Numbered from the stretch's first letter, positions 24,585-37,444 are shown. The stretch is DNA of 64,000 bases from Holacanthus passer (GCA_025331565.1 JAFREQ010000009.1:5879501-5943500), one strand, 5' to 3'. Notes: generated by a model from the sequence alone, not told the origin. Numbers and translations: made by a program.

Positions 24585-24628
<44 letters not shown>
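24467..24628. repeat. Two (GT)n arrays flanking a 75-bp unique spacer
   Basis: GT runs at about 24467-24510 (with TATT interruptions) and 24592-24628, in the same orientation. The spacer reads as a short open frame (SPGELLDTLVDCCTLPPEEV then stop). It lacks a pyrimidine tract before the AG, so it is not called as an exon. Confidence 0.85.
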
Positions 24629-24632
<4 letters not shown>

Positions 24633-25464
24633 CAGGCAGCACTGTAGGGCATCACCTTGGCAGAGGTATTAAATCTTTTTCATCCTCTCCACAGGCTGTA
24701 GGAGAGAACCAGGAGACAGATTTACTCACACAGACACACACAGACAAACACACACACATGCTCAGAACTGCTTTGCAGGATACACACTCTCATGCTGAAA
24801 CAGACAGAAACATTTTGCATACTATGACACACACACACTTATCCACATGCCCAATCGCATTATTACAGTCACACACACAGAGACGACGTCTAACAGTCTA
24901 CTGGTTTCTAACTTAACATGCTCCCCAAGCTGTCACTGTGTCAATGAATCAGCCCCCTCTGACTCACACAGCCAGTCAGTAGAATCAGACCTGGCATGTG
25001 CTACATATGCAATATGAGCAGGGACATCGGTATCTGGTGGAAAACCGTCTCCCTCAAATTTTTATTTGGTTCTCCATTAGATTTTATCAAGCTGTCCCGT
25101 GGTTATTGGTGCTCATCAGTGCTGTAATAAACTGATCCACAGACGGAGCCGTTGCAGAAACCTCACATTTTACTGAACGCTGGCTTTTGCTGCAACTCTG
25201 CTGTATATGCTATAAATTGTGTTGTTGTTTTCATCCCTTATTCGGTTATGAAACATTACAAGGGTTGGTCTGGTTCTCTGTTTGGAAACAGCAGTTTGTG
25301 AAAATTGTCTCTTTTGTTGTTGTTGTTTTTCTACATTGCTGACTGGTGGTGCATTCTCAAACAGTCAAGAGTACCAGTAAATAATTGCGGGGATGTTTGT
25401 TTCATGATGCTTAATTTTGCAGGATGAGTTGCGATTTTTGACTAAACACATGAAGGATAACTGA
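24629..25464. other. Unique non-coding DNA
   Basis: CA-rich patches at 24725-24890, then mixed AT-rich sequence. A plausible 3' splice-like site (CCTCTCCACAG at about 24682-24692) has no partner donor. Confidence 0.45.
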
Positions 25465-25515
25465 CAAATAAGATAAGATAAACTTTTATTCATCCCACAG
25501 TGGGGGAATTCACAA
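25465..25515. mobile_element. Retroposon-type tail (GATAAGATAAACTTTTATT...)
   Basis: AAGATAAGATAAACTTTTAT followed by TCATCCCACAGTGGGGGAATT matches a very common teleost repeat end (consensus-like AACTTTATTGATCCC...GGGGAAATT). It is usually read as the 3' end of a LINE or of a SINE derived from one. Only about 50 bp is recognisable here. Family name uncertain. Confidence 0.6.
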
Positions 25516-27537
25516 ATAGTGTGCCTGCTTAAAAGTTACCATATGTAATCTCCATAATTTCCCTTCTTTATAGTTTGACAGGGATCACATGAGTTAATAA
25601 TTAGACAGGTCTTTCCAGACCGACTTCTGACTTGTGACAAAACCCATGTGTTAGTTTAAATGACTCACGCCATCCTTCCATTAATGAGTAGTAGTATTGG
25701 AGAGTGAGCAGGATGAATGAATGTGTTTTTCCACTCTAGGAGGTTTGGTCATGTTACCCATGAGAACATATGCACATGCTGCAAACTCATCCATTTGTCC
25801 CTGGTGGATGACTTATTGCATTGCTTCATTCTTTTGCGTACACTATATGACAACAGGTGCAGCAGATATAATATTATACGGAAGAACATCAGGATTTGTT
25901 GCAGCTCTGAAAGTAGATGTTAAGTCATTTTAAATGCATGTGGAGGAGTCTGGCAGTTTTGTGTAGGTGATATATACTTGAAATATGTTACACCCTCCAC
26001 TTTTGAAAAAAGAAATGTCTTGGGAATAGAGTGTGATTGGCTGTGTTTTATTGCTATAAGAAATATGAACGATGAAGGAGTGTGCACAGTGGCTGTAAGG
26101 GTACCTGGTGTTTGAGACATAAGTTTGGTTGGTCTGTTTGGATCAACATTACCATAAAGGTGGACATGACTGCTTAAAGCCACCGGAGCCCCTCGTTGGT
26201 CAAAAAGGATGGACACGAAGGGCACGAATGTGTGTCTAAACAGATGGTTGGAACCTGTGTTGCCAAAGCCAAGATGCTCATCAAAACCCCGTTGCCCTGA
26301 TGTTGTATCACTTCTTGGATTACTGCCGAAGGTCTGTGTGCGAGTGACTGTAAGATGACATGACGCTGCAAAGAAGCTTAGGGGGGGAGATTATGTGTCA
26401 TATTCACACATATCAAGATTATTCCCAGATATTCAAAGTCATGTTATCTCTCAGCACTGGCAGATCATTTGCAAGTTTCGCTTCAGAAACAACAACAAAA
26501 AGCATTTTAAAAGAAAATCTGAAACTTTGATACAAGTTTCTGCTTTCTCCTCTTCCCCCTGTGTTTTTATTATTTTTATAATATCATGTTTACTGCTATT
26601 AAAACTAAATCTGACCTCGCCTCGCTCAGGCTAGTGGAGTGGTGGCTAACTCTGGAGGGGTCACAGGTCACTGCTTGATCAAGCGTCATTAAGGGAAACA
26701 CTGAATCCCCTGACAGTCTGCAGCTGTAATAAGATATTCTTATTATCTGAAAACCACATCCTCTTGGTTGTTTTTTAAAAAAGTCAGTGTTATTTTCAGG
26801 GCAGTCATTCAGTATCTAAAGATTAGTCAGGCTGATTAAACTTTATGCTGCACTGATATATGATTAAGACCAATGCGACTTCAGCACGGATCATTGAAAC
26901 TTTCAACTCGCCTGAATTCTTCTCAGAGTTTCACCGTGCATATTAAATCATGTTTGAAGAGGGAGACATTTAAACTGTCAAGCGTACGCAACTGTGCTAA
27001 TAAATGCTGGATTAAGGCTTCGGATTTAGAAGTTTACTGAGGATTCACTGTGTCTTTAGAAAAATTTCTGTAAAATTAAGATAAAAGTGCTCATTGTTGA
27101 ACATTAAGACATGTATTTAATGATGTTTATTTTATATAATTGTATATTTATTTGGTTCCTCATTAGCATCACCAGAGCACCAGCGTATAATAATACATTT
27201 GATTGATCAACAGTGCAAATACGCTTGCCCACACATGCACGCACACATGCACAGACACACACACACACACTGATGGATTTTAAGGATTTGCCATCAACTG
27301 AGCCTCCTGAGCTTCCTCCTACACCTTGATGCTGCTGTGTTTGTGTGTGTTTGTGTGAAGCTTGACAGTTTGTTGGTATTATTTGCAACACAGCGACTCA
27401 GTTCCAGTACGGCTCCACGGTCCCATAGGACAGCATGTCCTTACCAAGAGACACACACACACACACAAACACTCACACAAAACCCCCTCGAACTGTAAGC
27501 ACACAGCGTCAGGCCAAATCGAACAGAGATGTCCATC
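25516..27537. other. Unique non-coding DNA
   Basis: A 101-codon minus frame (25920-26225) next to another (26174-26371) might be an old repeat but no motif is recognised. A CA patch lies at 27255-27270 and CA runs at 27450-27480. No gene seen. Confidence 0.4.
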
Positions 27538-28087
27538 TTAAAGGAGTAGTTTTATATTTTTTTATAATTGCTTTCTTGCCGAGAAATATTAATTTTCTCT
27601 TTTCTCTTTCGTTTCCACTCTCATGTCTCAATATGAGGCAACATCAGACAGGCTGCTCAATGGTAACACAATCCACCTACCAATGCCTCCAACCTCACAA
27701 GTTATTTCTGGTTTGCTTAATTTGTGTAAAAAATTGAAATGTAACGTTGAAAAGTTGTTGTAAGTCGTGGTTTTGGGGGGATTATGTGCTGGACTGTTTC
27801 TTGGCTGGGCGCGGTGACATCTCACAGCGATGACAAGACTCCTGAAATGCCCTGACCAATAACTACTCCAGCACATAACCTCCCCCATAAAACCACATCT
27901 CGTCTATTACCTTTGCACAGAGCCAGGCGAGCCGCTTCCCTCTGTTTCCAGTCTTTGTGCTGAGCTCGCCAGCTGCTGTGTGTAGCTTCATATTTAGCTC
28001 ACAGAAACGAGAGTGGCATCGATCTTCTCATCTAATAAGCAATAATCAAATAAGCGTAATTCCCAAAATGTCAAACTATTCCTTTAA
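27538..28087. mobile_element. TTAA-flanked foldback/MITE element, near-complete
   Basis: The left end is TTAAAGGAGTAGTTT and the right end is AACTATTCCTTTAA, so both have TTAA followed inward by AGG. The whole element is an imperfect palindrome: 27615-27628 pairs with 28003-28016, and 27769-27804 pairs with 27856-27894, around a centre near 27.82 kb. The right arm, read on the minus strand, matches a repeat I know as very common in percomorph fish (TTAAAGGAATAGTTTGACAT...). TTAA target duplications are typical of piggyBac-like elements; the superfamily assignment is inference. No transposase frame, so non-autonomous. If transcribed it would form a long hairpin RNA. Confidence 0.85.
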
Positions 28088-28389
28088 AACCAGTTCTTTA
28101 AATGACCGTGTTCCTGACAACAGGCACTAAACACCACACAAAATCACAGGCGCTTACATGGAGCAAGAGAAAATGAAATTCTTCTGCACATTTCTACATT
28201 GAATGTTGAGACTTTTCAGTAACTACAAGGTCATGTTAAGGAGACAATGCAGTAAAAATTAGGCGAGAAGCTACCTGGCTCTGAGGTAATTGCTCATCTG
28301 GTCGTTACCTGCTTGTGGAAAACATAGAGACCTCCTATTGTTCACATTGTTCAGTCTCCTCCTGTGTCTCTGCTTTGCATCTTTGTCTT
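28088..28389. other. Unique non-coding DNA
   Basis: Short mixed sequence between the foldback and a pyrimidine tract; nothing recognised. Confidence 0.5.
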
Positions 28390-28825
28390 GTTTTCTTCTC
28401 CCTATTTTGCTAAAAAACCTCCGTCTTCCTTTTTTCTTCCTCGCCTCATCTTAATGGCCTTTTCTCTCAGTCCAAGTTTCAGCATGCTAACAAGTGGGGG
28501 AAAGATTAAAAGGTGATTAAGGCAACATTGGAGGTAGTTCCTACCTGCTGGGCCCCCTGCTGTGTTATCAAAGCTGGCCTTCTTGTCTCCTCCTTTCTTC
28601 TCTGTTGCTTTTTTTCCTCCCCCTCCTTTGTTGCCTTCTGTCTTCCTCTCCTCTTTTCTCATTTCCTTTCATCTCTCCTTCCCTTCAGTCCCTCTTTTCA
28701 TTCAGTCTCATTTCCTCTTCTCTCGTCGCCTCCTGTCCTCTGCTTTTCTTTCATCTCTCTTCTTTTTTTTCGCTTTCTTCTCCTTTCCTTTATTCTCCCT
28801 CTCTCCCATAATTTCCTCTTGAGCA
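28390..28825. repeat. Long pyrimidine-rich tract
   Basis: C/T-dominated on the plus strand, interrupted by about 130 bp of unique DNA near 28450-28580. The 109-, 86- and 68-codon frames are Ser/Leu/Phe artefacts in three frames of the same tract. Confidence 0.8.
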
Positions 28826-30219
28826 AAAATGGTGGTTACTAAAAAAAAAAATGTGGGGAGAGCACAGTGTGTGTATGTGTGTGTGTGTGTCTCAGCATGC
28901 TGGGCTGCTGTTGGGGCTCCTGCTCCTGGTTCTTCTCTAAATCTTGTGGCTGCTGGAAATAATGTGAAGGTTGGTGTAAGGTGATGGATGGTCAGCTGGG
29001 GTCATTTAGGCAGTGCAACCCATTGTGCAGAAAAAACAGGCGGGACTGTTTGCTTTGAAGCCACTAATCACTGTTGTCTCGGACAGTGCTAAGTCCTTGA
29101 CACTGACTATGCTTCCATGCACAAAATATTCTGGTTTTTACCCTTATTCTGAAAAGACAATATTCCTACTAAGCTGTTTTCATGGCTAATGAATATGAAT
29201 ATTCCACTTATAATCCTGTTTACATGCAGCCGTTCAAACTCCAATTAACATAATAACATTAATAATGACACGACTTTTATTCATTCATCTTCAGTTTCTT
29301 GAAAAGGTTGGTGTTGTGATATTTGTTCATATTCAGAAATCTGTTGATATCCAAGTCTTTAATATTATTTAAAAGTAAATGTGTTTCTCCATCTGACCAG
29401 AAATGTGGGCTTTTTTTTTGTGCAGCCTTGCAAACTGTTGGCTGGTTAGTTTGTTCACAATGCACAGAGCTGACCGTGAACAGAAAGGAAACTCACAAAC
29501 TGTGGTAAAAACCCCAATTGAGATGCGTTTTCTGAATGTACATGTCCAAAGAATGTTCCTCAAACTTGAATAATATTATAATATCAGCAAATCAAATGTC
29601 TTTATTGGAAAATGATACATTCAGAATAAGGCCCATTTCAGATTATCCAAACAGAATATGCTGTTTACATAGCCCATGTCAAATATAAAATATTGTTAAC
29701 TCTGGAATAATAGTGGAAAAGTAGTGGATTAGTCACTGTGGTGGCATCTGTCTAAGAAGAAGTGATCCATTAAAACTATCAGCTGAGTGAATTCAACACA
29801 CTTTGAATATAGCTCATTTAGTTTTCCATCTTAAATGTGTCAGTGTTTTCCTGCGCTAGCTTTAAAGTGATCGTAGAGGGTGTTTTTAGAGACGTAACAG
29901 AGTACAGTGTGGAAGGGGAGGGAGCCAAAAACTGACAGAGTGGGAGGATAATCCCAGCAAAAGACCACCCAGAATGAAGAGTATCAGATATCAAACTGAA
30001 ATCATCCTCACCTTTACTGTGAGCTTGGTGTATAAATGCTAAACAAATGCCAGTGATGTTGCAAATATCAAGGATGTGATCATGATCAATTTAGCTGGCA
30101 TTCCTCACTGATGTTTACACTACAATATTAGACTGCCCTGTTCTGTGTGTGTGTGTGTGTGTGTGTGTTGTGTTGTTAAATATCATGCTGTAATCCATTT
30201 ACGCCTCAGCTGAAATGGC
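28826..30219. other. Unique AT-rich non-coding DNA
   Basis: Includes a short GT run at about 28870-28890 and a (GT)12 array at 30145-30168. No coding frame of normal composition was seen. Confidence 0.5.
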
Positions 30220-30519
30220 CGATTCAATCAACAGAAAATTAAAGGACAACATTTTGATAAGCGATTTATCACTTCAGTCATTTATGAGGCAAAAATGCCA
30301 AATATTCATTGTTTTGATTCAGTGTCTCAGTATTTCTTTTTTTCTCAGCTATTGTAAATTGAATATTTTGGGGTTCTGGACTCTTGGTATGACAAAACAA
30401 GCCATTTGAAGATGTCACCTCTGGGAAACTGTGATGATGGAAAAACTATGTGATGGAGCCAAATGAAAAATAATGTCGAAGTTAATTGGTAATGAAGATA
30501 ATCGTTTGTCGAAGCCCTA
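30220..30519 (-). mobile_element. Degraded hAT-like MITE
   Basis: On the minus strand the element starts TAGGGCTTCGACAAACGATT, close to the teleost repeat end TAGGGCTGCAACTAACGATT. The plus-strand interior carries GCAAAAATGCCAAATATTC and ATTTATGAGGCAAAAATG, also familiar from that repeat. The left side (near 30220) has lost its clean terminal repeat. About 300 bp, no transposase. It lies 50 bp after a (GT)n array. hAT assignment is from memory of repeat-library naming, so moderate. Confidence 0.7.
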
Positions 30520-31001
30520 CTTGTTTTGAAACTTGAGACTGAAATAAAGATGAACAGCGAGCAGAGAAAGCTGCGGAGAAGAGTGACTGACAAACTCAGC
30601 GAGATGTTGGGGAGAGATTGCGGGTGAAAAGGGAATGAGGTCCTGAGAGAGACAGATATGTGAATGCAAACACTGAACAACTTATCTCCAAAACAGAGAT
30701 AGAGACCGACAGACAGACAGTGGGAGAGAGACCGAATCAGATAGGTGAAAAAAAAGGGCGAGACAGACGCCGACGAAAGCATCCAGAGCGATATAAAACA
30801 GTTTAAAAAATACAGAAATATAAGAGGGCGTCAGATAAATGAAGACAGAGAGCTAATCAGTGAGGCATGTTGTTAATGTGTCCTGTGTTTGTGTGTGTGG
30901 GTGTTCTTATGTGTGTGCGTGCGTGTGTGCACATGCATATTTTTAGCTGTGGTGATGAAGCTCAGTACATCTGGTACCCCTAGCCCAAGGGAGGCCAGAG
31001 T

Positions 31002-31003
<2 letters not shown>
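30520..31003. other. Purine-rich unique DNA
   Basis: A/G-biased sequence (30570-30800) with GACAGACAGACAG, then a GT-rich patch at 30885-30935. The 145-codon minus frame is a Ser/Leu/Phe artefact. Confidence 0.5.

Positions 31004-31052
<49 letters not shown>
31004..31052. repeat. (CA)24 microsatellite
   Basis: Uninterrupted CA run. A second CA run follows at about 31243-31266. Confidence 0.95.
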
Positions 31053-31054
<2 letters not shown>

Positions 31055-34000
31055 TCTTACCTTATTTCTCTCACTTTCAATCTCACACTTTCATCTGTCA
31101 CAAACAAACACACATGCACACACCCACCAATGTGGAGGCTACTTCATATACAGGACAAACTTAGATATAATCACACATGCGCAAACAATACAATCACTTG
31201 TGCAAGGCACGCATGACCACACATGCGCAAGTATTCACAGTGCGCACACACACACACACACACACACTGTCCCGGCTTTACCGAGACAAAGCTGTGTAAA
31301 GGTGGAGAAGCATCTCTCTTTTTACCCTTTTGTTTTTGTTGGTGTTTTTATACCTTTCTTCCCTCTTTCTGTTGCTCTCTCCTCCTGAGAAAAGAGAATC
31401 TCTTAAAAACTTTTAGAGGTTGGCCTCAAGGTCAACTTCACTGTTAAGTGAGTCCTGGGTGGATCACATACTTGCACTGACTGTAGCATACACTATGTTG
31501 AGAAATACTAATAAGTGACTAAGCTTAGATTTAATATGATGGATAGTGTATTAATTGAACCTTGGTAATTTTATATCACTTGCATATTCAGAAAATGATG
31601 AAATGAGCAAATAAAAATATAAATAACTAGACCTGAAAATCTTGTTGTTAGCACATGCTGGCAGTGACTCAAGTTCCTATTTTTTCATTGTTGAGATGAT
31701 GTAATAGGAAGAAGGGAAATAACACTAACACTGGTACATATGTACATGTGTGCTGTGACTTTGGCGTGATTTTTACCACTCTTTTGGGTAATGATGAAAC
31801 TGAATCAGGACAAGCAAGTGGCATTAAAGCTGAATGTGATAGGCTGCAACACCTGTCAGTCAAACAAGCAAGCCTCCAAGTGTTTAAAATGCTTCTTAAT
31901 GAATAGATCAATTTCAGAATCACCAATAAACACTCATAGTAGTTACTGAAAACCAAGGCCACTGCAGTGAAGGAACAGACTCTTTAAGGACTTCAGCATT
32001 CAGCCATGCAGCTTAGATAACACAAATCATTCTCTACGCTCAGGATAGTTTGATGGAGAAGTGTTGACATAAAGCACAAGTGAAAAGTATTTAAAGTCCA
32101 CACAGTATACACAGACGTCTTTGGTGTTTATCCTCATATCATGTAACAGTAAAGTTAAACATTGGGCAAAAGTTTTCTCCAAAAGCCTTGGTGTATTGAT
32201 TTCAAATGCACTTGCCAAGCAGAGAGTGTTTGTGACACACACACATATCTTCCATCTTCCAAGGGAGTCTTTCTTTTTCTGTCTCTGTTTCTTTTTTCCC
32301 TGGGCTGTTCATGTAAAGAATCTGTACGGTACTGGCTTCACTCCTACAGTACATTGGCAACATATAGGAAACAAAGGATCATAAATGGACACACTGAGAA
32401 GGAAATTTATTTTAGCATTCTCCACAGCAGACAAGAAACACTGTAGACCATCTCTCCTCGCCTTTCTCTGCCCTTCTGTCCCTTATCGTCCCTCCTTCCT
32501 CTCAGCTTCTCTCAGTTTTGGCTGTTAGTGCCATCCCAAAGGGGGCACCGAGAGAGACAGAGATGGGAAGAGGTGGTGGTGGTGGTGGTTGGAGGGGGGG
32601 GGTGTTAGTGTAAAAAGCAAACTGTCCCTGAGTGGTCCACACACACACACACACACATTTGCTGATTGCACTCTTTGCCCATGGTGCCGTGGGGTCACTC
32701 GGTGTTTGAATGGAGCACTGTTGTGACCTTCTCACCACAGCTCTCTATCTAAAAATTACAGTGGCTCCTCAAGACAGTGGATTATTTGTAAGGAACCCAG
32801 AACAGAGTCATGCAGAAATGTGTTTTAGAGAATGATGTCAGAAAGATGTTTATGTACTGTATGCGATCTATTGTAATCTATTATAAATACCTCAGGTTCA
32901 GGACGATCGCCCTCAATTCTCAGAGGACAAAAGCTTCATCAGGTGATGTGGTTTAGAGACGATTGATTATTCGAAACCTTTTAGATCTTTAAATACCATA
33001 GACATCACCTGACCTGGAGCCACTTCTGCATTCATCCATCCATCCAAGCAGTAGTGTTGGCTCATTCAATACACAACCAGGAGCCATTCAAAACAACAGT
33101 CTATGGGGCTTCAGTGATCCACTTTTATTTTTAGTGAAATGCAATTTGTTGCTAAGCCAACAAACCACCTACAGACTGAGGTTTGGCAATGCCAGCTCAT
33201 TAAACTCTCTCAGTTCTGTGGCACAAAATTAACTCTCTGGAAATGATAGCTTCACGTACCCGACGCAGAATGCCTGTAAGCATCTATCCAGCCGCTTGTA
33301 ATCTCTTTTCTACTTTTTTCTTCTATCCAACACAGCTTTTCCTCCCTTCATCTTTTATCCATACAAACATCCTTGATATCCGTAGATGCATTTCTACGTT
33401 CAATTTATTATTTGGCTTATCGTTAGAGGTTCTCAGGAGCACTTATATCGCAGTACAGGCATGCAGTTTACACCAATGTTTGTTCACCCGTATGTATGTA
33501 AGGGCTTTGCATATCTGAATCCTTGAATGGCTGAGGGCTCTCCTTAGGTTGAGCCTTAGTAAGAGGTAAAGTGTTTGCAGAAAGGAACCCCAGGCGGCGG
33601 AGTAGACAGGCGTGAGTCATCACTACATCGGTGCACATTTCATTTCTAAAGTCAACATATAGGTCCATTCAGCAGATCTTAAATACCCCGCCCAACCATT
33701 TTCACACGTCGTCCTGAGCTCTGAAAAAAAGTGTTACCACATTTGTTTAAGCAAATCTTGATTACTATAATGTCTCAGCAGAAATCCTGCGTGGGCATTA
33801 ATGAGATGGATTAAAATAAAGAAAACGCAACCGGGAAGCACGATAAAGGGATGTAAACAGAGCTGATGGCTAAATGTTTTGCCACTGTGCTCAGAGACAA
33901 CCATCCATTCTTTAGTATTGATCTGGGGAAAATCTCTTTCTTCCTCCTCCGTCTCCACCTGAAAGTCACACTCTGACCTCCTCTTCTCTCTCACTCACCA

Positions 34001-34322
34001 ATAAATACTGTTCAATAAAGTGTAACCGGCCCGAAGCATCTTAAATGACATCCAACCTGAGATTGCAGTATTTTAGTGTGCATCTTTGTGGGTGAGCTCA
34101 ATCATGTAAACAAACATAATAATTTCATGAATCCACGCAGAATATATTTATTTGCAGAGAGAGTGCGTGTTTATCCAAACATTTACTTCCAGTTTCTCTT
34201 TGCCTATATCTCTGTTGCTCCACGTCTGTGTGTTCATGTTTGTCAGTTTGTCTGTTTGGATGGATGTCTCAGCTGGCAGAGCAGAGCAACATCACAGATG
34301 AGTCAGACAGGGCTGAGCTGAC
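31053..34322. other. Unique non-coding DNA
   Basis: Mostly unique. Holds a (GGT)n/poly-G stretch at 32568-32603, (CA)9 at 32641-32658, and repeat-poor blocks at 33180-33300 and 33740-33860 that could be regulatory. No exon recognised. Confidence 0.45.
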
Positions 34323-34347
34323 AGAGAGAGAGAGAGAGAGAGAGAGG
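34323..34347. repeat. (GA)12 microsatellite
   Basis: Uninterrupted GA run after ACA. Confidence 0.9.
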
Positions 34348-34564
34348 GGATGACGGTGGAGAGGGAGAGAAATTGCTGAACAGGATGCAGCCCTAAAAAG
34401 GCAATCATGAGTGATTTTTCTATTTGTGTGTGCTTTTGAAAAGTAATAATGACCTCTGAGGTGTCATATTAGCAAACCATATTGTTGTGGTGTTTAAGGT
34501 ACAATTCACTAAAAGTCTTCAGGTGGGACAAACTTTGGAGTCATTTCTAGCTGCCACAGAAATC

Positions 34565-34690
34565 CCACTTTTTTTGCCGCATGCTTACTCAACTCCTGCT
34601 GCACTTTGGCTTCATCCCTCAGAGACGTTGCTTGGAAATGTAATTTTGCTTCTTCTCAGTTGTCAGAAGTTATAAAAAAATATTCGAGCA
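34565..34690 (+). repeat. Old dispersed repeat, copy 1 of a possible pair
   Basis: The order TTTTTTTGCC, GCATGCTTACTCAACTCCTG, CTGCACTTTGGCTTCATCCC, then AATTTTGCTTCTT resembles 37445-37565 in the same order. The similarity is by eye, with clear mismatches. Confidence 0.3.
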
Positions 34691-35733
34691 ACTAGTTCAC
34701 TGAAAGATACAAGGATTTCTTTTTAAAACACACCAACTCGCTTCTGCGGCCCGATGTTTAAATACAGTCTCTGCCTCACTAATGGAGGACAGACAGAGGA
34801 TGAATGCAGGGGACCTCTAACAGCGACAAGCACTCGAAGTCAAGGACTTACTTTTTGCGCAGAGGTTAAAGGAGTGCACAGTTAAGTAACAGAAAATTTA
34901 AATACGTATCGTCAAGAGTATTTGCTCGCTGAGGTCAAAGCTTTGCCTCGGTCCTATATTTAACAGTCTTTCATTTAAGTGCTGATTATCATGTACCCCC
35001 CAGAAAAAATGGCAAAACAATATGTAACAAAAAAAAGCACTTAAATGAAAAATGCTTGAGAGTGAAGGGCAAAAAAAGCTTTGTCTTGTTCACTGAGCTC
35101 ACAGGGGAACACACACACACACACACACACACGAACACACACTGGGTCCCAAATACTCATGTGAATTCTCTCTCTGAGCTACACCCTCATTTTCCCAGCG
35201 TGCCTCCTCCCCAACCACACGTTACATCAGCTCTGGGAGGAGTGTTTCTTGGCAGGAAATTGATGTAGGTTGAAATAATGTGTAGGAAACACTATAAATT
35301 GATGTACAGTATGTATGGCTTTCTGTGCCTTTTTTTATTAATAAACTGGATTGGAACTTTGTGTGTGTGTGTGTGTGAGTGTGCGGAGTTAGAGATGTGC
35401 TATAATTGGATGAAGTGTTTGATTCATGGTGGCTGGATGTTTCAGAGGAAGTCCCTTTCATCTTTTTATCACTCATCTAGCGCGTCGCTCTCCTCTTTTA
35501 TTTTCTCTGTCATTCCTTTGTTTTCTCTCACTTTGTTTCTCCCCTCAACCCCCCGATTGCCCCCTTCACTCTCCCCCATCTGCTTCTCCTCTCTGTTTCT
35601 TCGCTTTGTGCTTTTCTTCCTCTTCCTTCAATTCTTTCCTCTCCTCATTCCACCACCTCCATCTCTCTGTTTGCAGCTTGCCGATCTGCATGTCTGTGTT
35701 TTGGCTGTGTGGGCGCGATCCTGTCAAAACCTG

Positions 35734-35734
<1 letters not shown>
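34691..35734. other. Non-coding DNA with CA/GT runs and a pyrimidine tract
   Basis: CA run at 35110-35132, GT run at 35359-35378, and a C/T-rich tract at 35455-35665. The 199- and 153-codon plus frames spanning the pyrimidine and GT tracts are composition artefacts. Confidence 0.6.
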
Positions 35735-35770
<36 letters not shown>

Positions 35771-35801
35771 TGCGTGCGTGCGTGCGTGCGTGTGTGTGTG
35801 T
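35735..35801. repeat. (TG)n(TGCG)n(TG)n array, Z-DNA-prone
   Basis: About 15 TG units, then CGCGTGCGTGCGTGCGTGCG, then TG again. The whole 67 bp alternates pyrimidine and purine, the classic Z-DNA-forming pattern. GT-rich degenerate sequence continues to about 36100. Confidence 0.9.
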
Positions 35802-37444
35802 CCCAACAAATGTGTCAGTGTGTGTTCACTTTGCTTGCGTATGTGTGTATTCGTGTTTGTTTGGGATGTGTGTCTGAGTTATGGTGATCTGTGTATGTGT
35901 GTGTGGTTTGGGTGATTTATGTTTATGTTTGTTCTCTGTAAGTATGTCAGCATGCATTTCTGTGTGTGAATTCTGTGAGTTTTCATTTCTATATGTGTGT
36001 CTGGACCATGTGAGTGTGTGTTCTCATGTATTTCCTGTGTATATGTTTTGCCTGTGTGTCTGTGTTTTTGCATTGTGTGTGTGCGTGAGCGTGTCTGCTT
36101 CTTCCCTTTTCAGTTCCCCCAGTCTGTCAGGCTTGAAAAAAATTCATTTTTCTAAAATAAACTGTTTTTTTCTTTCCTCTGGATGAGAGAGAGAAAAAAG
36201 GAGGAGAAAAAAGTCGGCTTGTTTGATCGATCGCTAACCCAAAGCTCAGCTTTGATTTTACCACGCCTAATCAATGCATCCTTACACGCGTGTACACACT
36301 CGCTCACGTGCACGCACACGCGCACGCATACACAAAGAAAATAGCTTTGAGATTTTCTTAGCTGCAGGTTCACATTTTCAAACAGAGACGAGTCAAGAGT
36401 GTGGCGCCAAGTGCCTCTCACCCAGCTCCCTACTGTTTCCTCCTCTTCTCAGCGGTGGAAAACTTTCTAAGAAGCACTTTTCACTTGGCATAAGAGTGCT
36501 TTGTCCTTGTGAGACGGCTTTATAGGAAGTTATTTTATTATTTATATTTATGCATGATTTTTCAGCAGGGTGTCTCTTATATTTTAAATCGCGCTCTCTC
36601 AACCTTTATGGCCCCTAAAAATGAATGGATGGCTACGTAAGCTGCCTTAGTGCCTGGGTAAAAGTACAGACTGGGCTCCACAGTCTTACATCACAGACTT
36701 TATGTTTCAGATATTTCACTTCACCAGCTTTTTTTTTTTTTTTTTAAAAAAACCTAAATTGATCAATCATTCTGAGAGGCCAAGATATTGCAACAAGTGA
36801 CGGTTTATGTCAACAATGCTTAACTGACGATGCGGTTTATTTAAAACTGAGCCGACCAGGATCCACCCTGGCAAAATTCTCAAAAAAACAATTTGTGTGT
36901 GGGTGTGTTTTCGCATATTGAATAATTGGGTCAGAGGCGTTTCCATGCTCCTAGATTTGTGTGTGCTTCTCTGTGTGAGACATTGGCCCTGCGTATGTAA
37001 ACCATGACTCGTCGTGCAGTGAGTTGGCACAACACAGCCGACACACTTGACCCTGACAGCCCTCCCTAAGTATATTCTAACAAAACCCAGCCATTTGCTT
37101 CTGTCTGCTCTCCAAAAATGTATGACAGCCACGTTCTGCTCTCAGCTGCCATCTTTAATAAGGGCTGTATTCATTCATACGTATCTTCCTGTCAGCAGCA
37201 CTCAGGGTAGGTGGGTACATGCAGCCAGCACATATAACAGCTAACACTTGGGCATGAAGATAAAGCTGCTCTGGTCCTTATGTTCCTATATGTCAAGATA
37301 AATGAACAGTCCTTTCTGAATATTACCAAGGGAAAGTTATGCAGATTGTTGCTACAATCGCACAAGTAGGATAAGACGTGTGCACGCTTCAGTACACAGT
37401 GTGATGTTATAGGTAGATATTCAGCTGTTGAGGAAGTCCAGCTA
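35802..37444. other. Unique non-coding DNA with diffuse GT
   Basis: Degenerate GT sequence to 36100, then a block at 36200-36340 with TGATCGATCGCTAACC and an ACGCG/CACGCACACGCGCACGC patch. A T15/A6 run lies at about 36730-36750. No gene seen. Confidence 0.45.

Noticed and set aside
35278..35887. 199- and 153-codon plus-strand ORFs
   Set aside because: Open only because they run through a pyrimidine tract and a GT/TGCG array.
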